Below, in pieces: positions 61,608 through 64,000 of a stretch of DNA of 64,000 nucleotides. A program made the translations under genes and the position numbers. Positions within the stretch are counted from its first letter, which is position 1, and each line of letters begins with the position of its first letter. The notes beneath the pieces were generated by a model, which saw nothing but the letters and a program-made list of their open reading frames with translations, ran no database searches and was not told the DNA's origin. The stretch comes from Desulfomonile tiedjei (GTDB lineage Bacteria > Desulfobacterota > Desulfomonilia > Desulfomonilales > Desulfomonilaceae). The DNA lies in assembly GCA_016218715.1 (NCBI GenBank), contig JACRDG010000120.1, forward strand, positions 62,001 through 126,000, given 5' to 3'.

Positions 61608-61817
61608 TCAGTGGGACGCCGCCGACACTCGAAGGGGCGCTCCGAGCCCTGGGTCGATCACGGCCATGTCGTCGAGCATCTGGTCGTACGGGCACGTGGC
61701 GCAGTCGTAGCATCGGGCGCACAGCTTCGCTGCAGGTGCAAGGCCCGTGAGCGCATGAACGCAGTGCAGTTGGTGTGCGATAACATCGAACAGCCTTGTC
61801 TCTTGATTCCTTTCCAT
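61608..61817 (-). CDS. Short Cys-rich protein, paralogue of the GcvH-like N-terminus
   Basis: 69 residues after AGGAGGCCCGTC. The core (HALTGLAPAAKLCARCYDCA; TCPYDQMLDD) aligns with residues 77-106 of the GcvH-like protein encoded 123 bases further on. It therefore seems to be a partial duplication kept as a free metal-binding peptide. Both genes start with nearly the same leader (AGGAGG-N-CCGTCATG), and both are preceded by the sigma-54-type promoter at 61905. Confidence 0.65.
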   Translation of the reverse strand: MERNQETRLFDVIAHQLHCVHALTGLAPAAKLCARCYDCATCPYDQMLDDMAVIDPGLGAPLRVSAASH

Positions 61818-61904
61818 GACGGGCCTCCTGCTGCGGTATTCTGAGCCTGCTGTTTCGGCTGAAGGGCTTTCGATCCCTTTGTCGCCTCATTTGCCCATTG
61901 AATA

Positions 61905-61921
61905 AGCAGGAGTCGTGCCAA
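61905..61921 (-). promoter_or_regulatory. Sigma-54-type promoter of the Cys-rich/GcvH-like genes
   Basis: Read on the reverse strand, TTGGCACGACTCCTGCT fits YTGGCACGRNNNTTGCW with one mismatch (C for the first T of TTGC), about 88 bases before the start codon at 61817. Confidence 0.6.
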
Positions 61922-62020
61922 GATGATGCGATACGACCACCATGTTGATATAACTAAGCATAGTTGGCTCCTCCGCCCTGATTGTCCGAGCCCGCAGATG
62001 AGGGAAAAATCAACACGGCA

Positions 62021-62113
62021 GTGTGGCGGATCTACCACACCGATCTCAACTAAATGACTTCGCAGGATAATAGGCGAGTGTTGGAAAATACCACAGCGGT
62101 GTGCCGAAACACC
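62021..62113 (-). promoter_or_regulatory. Palindromic sites upstream of the sigma-54-type promoter
   Basis: GTGTGG-N8-CCACAC (62021-62040) and GGTGT-N6-ACACC (62098-62113), with further CCACAG half sites between and after them, lie 100-190 bases upstream of the -24 box. They are candidates for activator binding, possibly by the NtrC-like regulator encoded at 62915-64000. Confidence 0.45.
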
Positions 62114-62242
62114 ACAGTTAGCGGAAAGAAAGGTAATGGCCAATGCAAAACCTGATGATGAATTCTCAGTTGCGCGCACGTGCCGCGCATCCGTTACTCC
62201 CAATATGATTTCTTTGAATGTAAACCGGAATTTCTCACGCGG

Positions 62243-62824
62243 TCATTGCAGCGCGGCTCTCAGCGCGTCAAAGAGGAAAAGCTCGCAGTACGGGCAGAGG
62301 TAATTCAATTTGCTGTCCAGATCCATAAGGCTGTTGGACGCACGCATCACGCATCGGTCGGTGTGGCAATGGGCAATATTGAACGTGTGCCCGATCTCGT
62401 GGAGCGCCACTTTCACGACACGATCCAGGAATTGCTCTCTGGATACGGGTTCGCCGGTCTGGTCGGTATAGAGGCGATGGCATGACATGACCGCCGCGGA
62501 GCCGCCCATGTACGCCTCCCCGAACACATAGGTGAGGATGGGATTGCACAGGTCCTTTTGCGTGACCCCCAGGACCTTGAGGCTCTTATGAGGACGATCG
62601 TTGGCCAGAAATTTGATAACCGTCATGGCATTGTATTGGTTCCGGCCCTCCATGAAGGCATCCTGAGGAATGATCGTTTCCTCCTCCACATCCACCGGGA
62701 CCCGCAAAATGCCCTGGAGGCTGTCTGAGACCACCCGAATCACGTCCGGCCCTACCTTGCCGAGCGGGACCACGGAAATGAGACCTTTGTTTGCTGAGGG
62801 AGGTTGCTCTTTCTTCTTCTTCAC
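62243..62824 (-). CDS. amzA: Archaemetzincin-type zinc metalloprotease
   Basis: The 193-residue protein contains the archaemetzincin pattern HEIGHTFNIAHC (H142, H146, H152, C153), C158, M160 and the C-terminal CPYC (177-180), which together bind one catalytic and one structural zinc. This small protease family is common in archaea, rare in bacteria, and of unknown substrate. A highly charged start (MKKKKEQ) has no signal peptide, so the protein is cytoplasmic. It follows the sigma-54 response regulator by 90 bases on the same strand. Confidence 0.9.
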   Translation of the reverse strand: MKKKKEQPPSANKGLISVVPLGKVGPDVIRVVSDSLQGILRVPVDVEEETIIPQDAFMEGRNQYNAMTVIKFLANDRPHKSLKVLGVTQKDLCNPILTYVFGEAYMGGSAAVMSCHRLYTDQTGEPVSREQFLDRVVKVALHEIGHTFNIAHCHTDRCVMRASNSLMDLDSKLNYLCPYCELFLFDALRAALQ

Positions 62825-62914
62825 GTCGCCTCTGCCACACCGGGGCGTTTTTCAGAATGTGTCCTCCCCCATCGCGATTCCGCGGGACTGCGTTCATCCC
62901 GGAAAACAGTTGCT

Positions 62915-64000
62915 TCAGAGCTTCTCCGAAGGATGGAGGTCGTATTTGCGCAGCTTCTTGTGGAGCGTGGTCCGATCCACCTCCAGGACTTTGGCTGCGT
63001 GGCTGATGTTCCACCCTTCCTCGTCAAGGACGCGGCGGATATGTGCTATCTCTGCTTCATGTAGCGATCGAGGTCCCCGACCGTCCGTAACCCCGCCCGC
63101 TGCCGGCTGGAGGTAATCAAACGCTTCCGCGGTGAGCACTCGTTTCCGCGCGGTCACCACGGCACGCTCGACGACGTTTTCCAGCTCTCGGATATTTCCC
63201 GGCCAGTCATAGCCGACCAGGATTTGCATGGCTCGATGGTCGATGGCGTCCACGTCCCGATTGGTTTCCCGGGCAAAGCGTCGCACAAAATGTTCGGCCA
63301 GGGGTGGAATGTCGTCACGCCTTTCCCTGAGGGGAGGAATTCGCAGGGTAATCACGTTGATCCGGTAGAAGAAATCCTGCCTGAAATTGCCCTGTACGAT
63401 CGCCTGATTCAGGTCGCGGTGCGTGGCGCTTATCAGCCTGAAATCGGCTCTGATCGGATCGACCCCTCCGACTCGGTAGAAGACCCGATCCTGCAGGATA
63501 CGCAACAGGTCCACCTGCATCTTGGGGGAGATCTCGCCGACTTCGTCCAGAAATAGGGTCCCGCCCTCGGCCACTTCAATGAGCCCTTTCTTGGGGCGAA
63601 TCGCGCCGGTAAACGAACCTTTTTCGAACCCGAAGATTTCGCTTTCGATCAGCGATTCGGGAATCGCTCCGCAGTTGATGGGGACGAAGGGGCCGCCGAT
63701 CCTTTTGCTGCTGGCATGGATCGCCCGTGCGATGAGTTCTTTTCCGGTCCCCGTTTCGCCGAGGATGAGGATGGAAGAGTCGCTCGCTGAGACTTCCTGA
63801 ATCGTGCGGAACAATTCCACCATGGGTGCGGACACGCCGATGATTTCATCAGGAGCCGCCCAGCAACGGTTAACTTCACTGCGGAGGTACTGAGCCTCTT
63901 CGAGAAGCCTCTTGTGTTCGAGCAACTTTGCCAGCATGAGACCAAGCCCGTCAGGATCGAAGGGCTTGACGAGGAAGTCGTTCGCGCCGAGCCTCATGGC
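62915..64000 (-). CDS. NtrC-family sigma-54 response regulator (N-terminus beyond the window)
   Basis: 361 residues visible; the frame continues past the right edge. The end of a receiver domain (ANDFLVKPFD) leads to an AAA+ domain with GETGTGKE, FLDEVGEI and a GSFTGA loop in place of GAFTGA, and a Fis-type helix-turn-helix (ISHAAKVLEVDRTTLHKKLR). It should be phosphorylated by a kinase outside the window and activate sigma-54 promoters, possibly that at 61905-61921. Confidence 0.92.
   Translation of the reverse strand, partial: AMRLGANDFLVKPFDPDGLGLMLAKLLEHKRLLEEAQYLRSEVNRCWAAPDEIIGVSAPMVELFRTIQEVSASDSSILILGETGTGKELIARAIHASSKRIGGPFVPINCGAIPESLIESEIFGFEKGSFTGAIRPKKGLIEVAEGGTLFLDEVGEISPKMQVDLLRILQDRVFYRVGGVDPIRADFRLISATHRDLNQAIVQGNFRQDFFYRINVITLRIPPLRERRDDIPPLAEHFVRRFARETNRDVDAIDHRAMQILVGYDWPGNIRELENVVERAVVTARKRVLTAEAFDYLQPAAGGVTDGRGPRSLHEAEIAHIRRVLDEEGWNISHAAKVLEVDRTTLHKKLRKYDLHPSEKL

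Overview
The window looks like chromosome of a Gram-negative, strictly anaerobic, sulfate-reducing-type bacterium of the Desulfobacterota (a Desulfomonile- or Syntrophobacter-like lineage; this is inference). The reasons are a complete Hmc-type transmembrane redox complex with a 16-heme cytochrome c, lpxB (lipid A, hence an outer membrane), an outer-membrane porin, futalosine-route menaquinone genes (mqnB, mqnD), non-mevalonate isoprenoid synthesis (ispG), and unusually many sigma-54 regulators and PAS sensor kinases. I saw no tRNA, rRNA, CRISPR array or intact insertion sequence.

Layout. 1-3.0 kb: end of an unknown gene, then a leftward NrtA/SsuA-type ABC importer. 3.3-13.9 kb: TolA/TonB-like protein, greA, a double HAD phosphatase, lpxB, a radical SAM protein resembling tetraether lipid synthases, a porin with a palindromic operator, and a universal stress protein. 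13.9-30.0 kb: two sigma-54 activators, a near-perfect -24/-12 promoter, then one rightward block: response regulator, heme-binding-motif sensor kinase, tmcD, hmcE, hmcF, hmcA, hmcD, hmcB, hmcC, a second response regulator and kinase, and a cyclic-nucleotide-binding protein. The redox operon is therefore bracketed by two paralogous two-component pairs.

30.0-36.2 kb: a leftward four-gene island (vsr, a kinase with two GHKL ATPase domains, a response regulator with an unrecognised C-terminal domain, and a dcm-type cytosine methyltransferase). It lies between two roughly 400-bp direct repeats of the end of the cyclic-nucleotide-binding gene. This is the best candidate for an undescribed, probably defence-related, system. 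36.7-40.0 kb: a sigma-54-promoted operon of a small cytochrome c, a Tat-exported metallo-beta-lactamase-fold protein, a polytopic membrane protein and a small protein. 40.2-52.5 kb: hypothetical protein, TetR regulator-mqnB-mqnD, two large sensor kinases, an rmlA/C/B-like sugar-nucleotide operon and ispG.

52.5-56.1 kb: a leftward cluster of three genes sharing a repeated module of about 45 residues, one of them fused to PAS and PilZ domains, with a sigma-54-type promoter upstream. 56.5-60.5 kb: a small secreted protein followed by two membrane-fusion-type proteins, one carrying PqqD-like and M50 protease domains and one a GAF domain. 60.6-64 kb: a GcvH-like protein that lacks the lipoyl lysine, a short Cys-rich paralogue, a sigma-54-type promoter with palindromes, archaemetzincin, and a truncated NtrC-family response regulator.

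Two themes tie the region together. At least four sequences match the sigma-54 consensus next to five sigma-54 activators or two-component systems. A cysteine-bearing PAS variant recurs in six regulators, which suggests that redox state is sensed and passed to respiratory membrane complexes.
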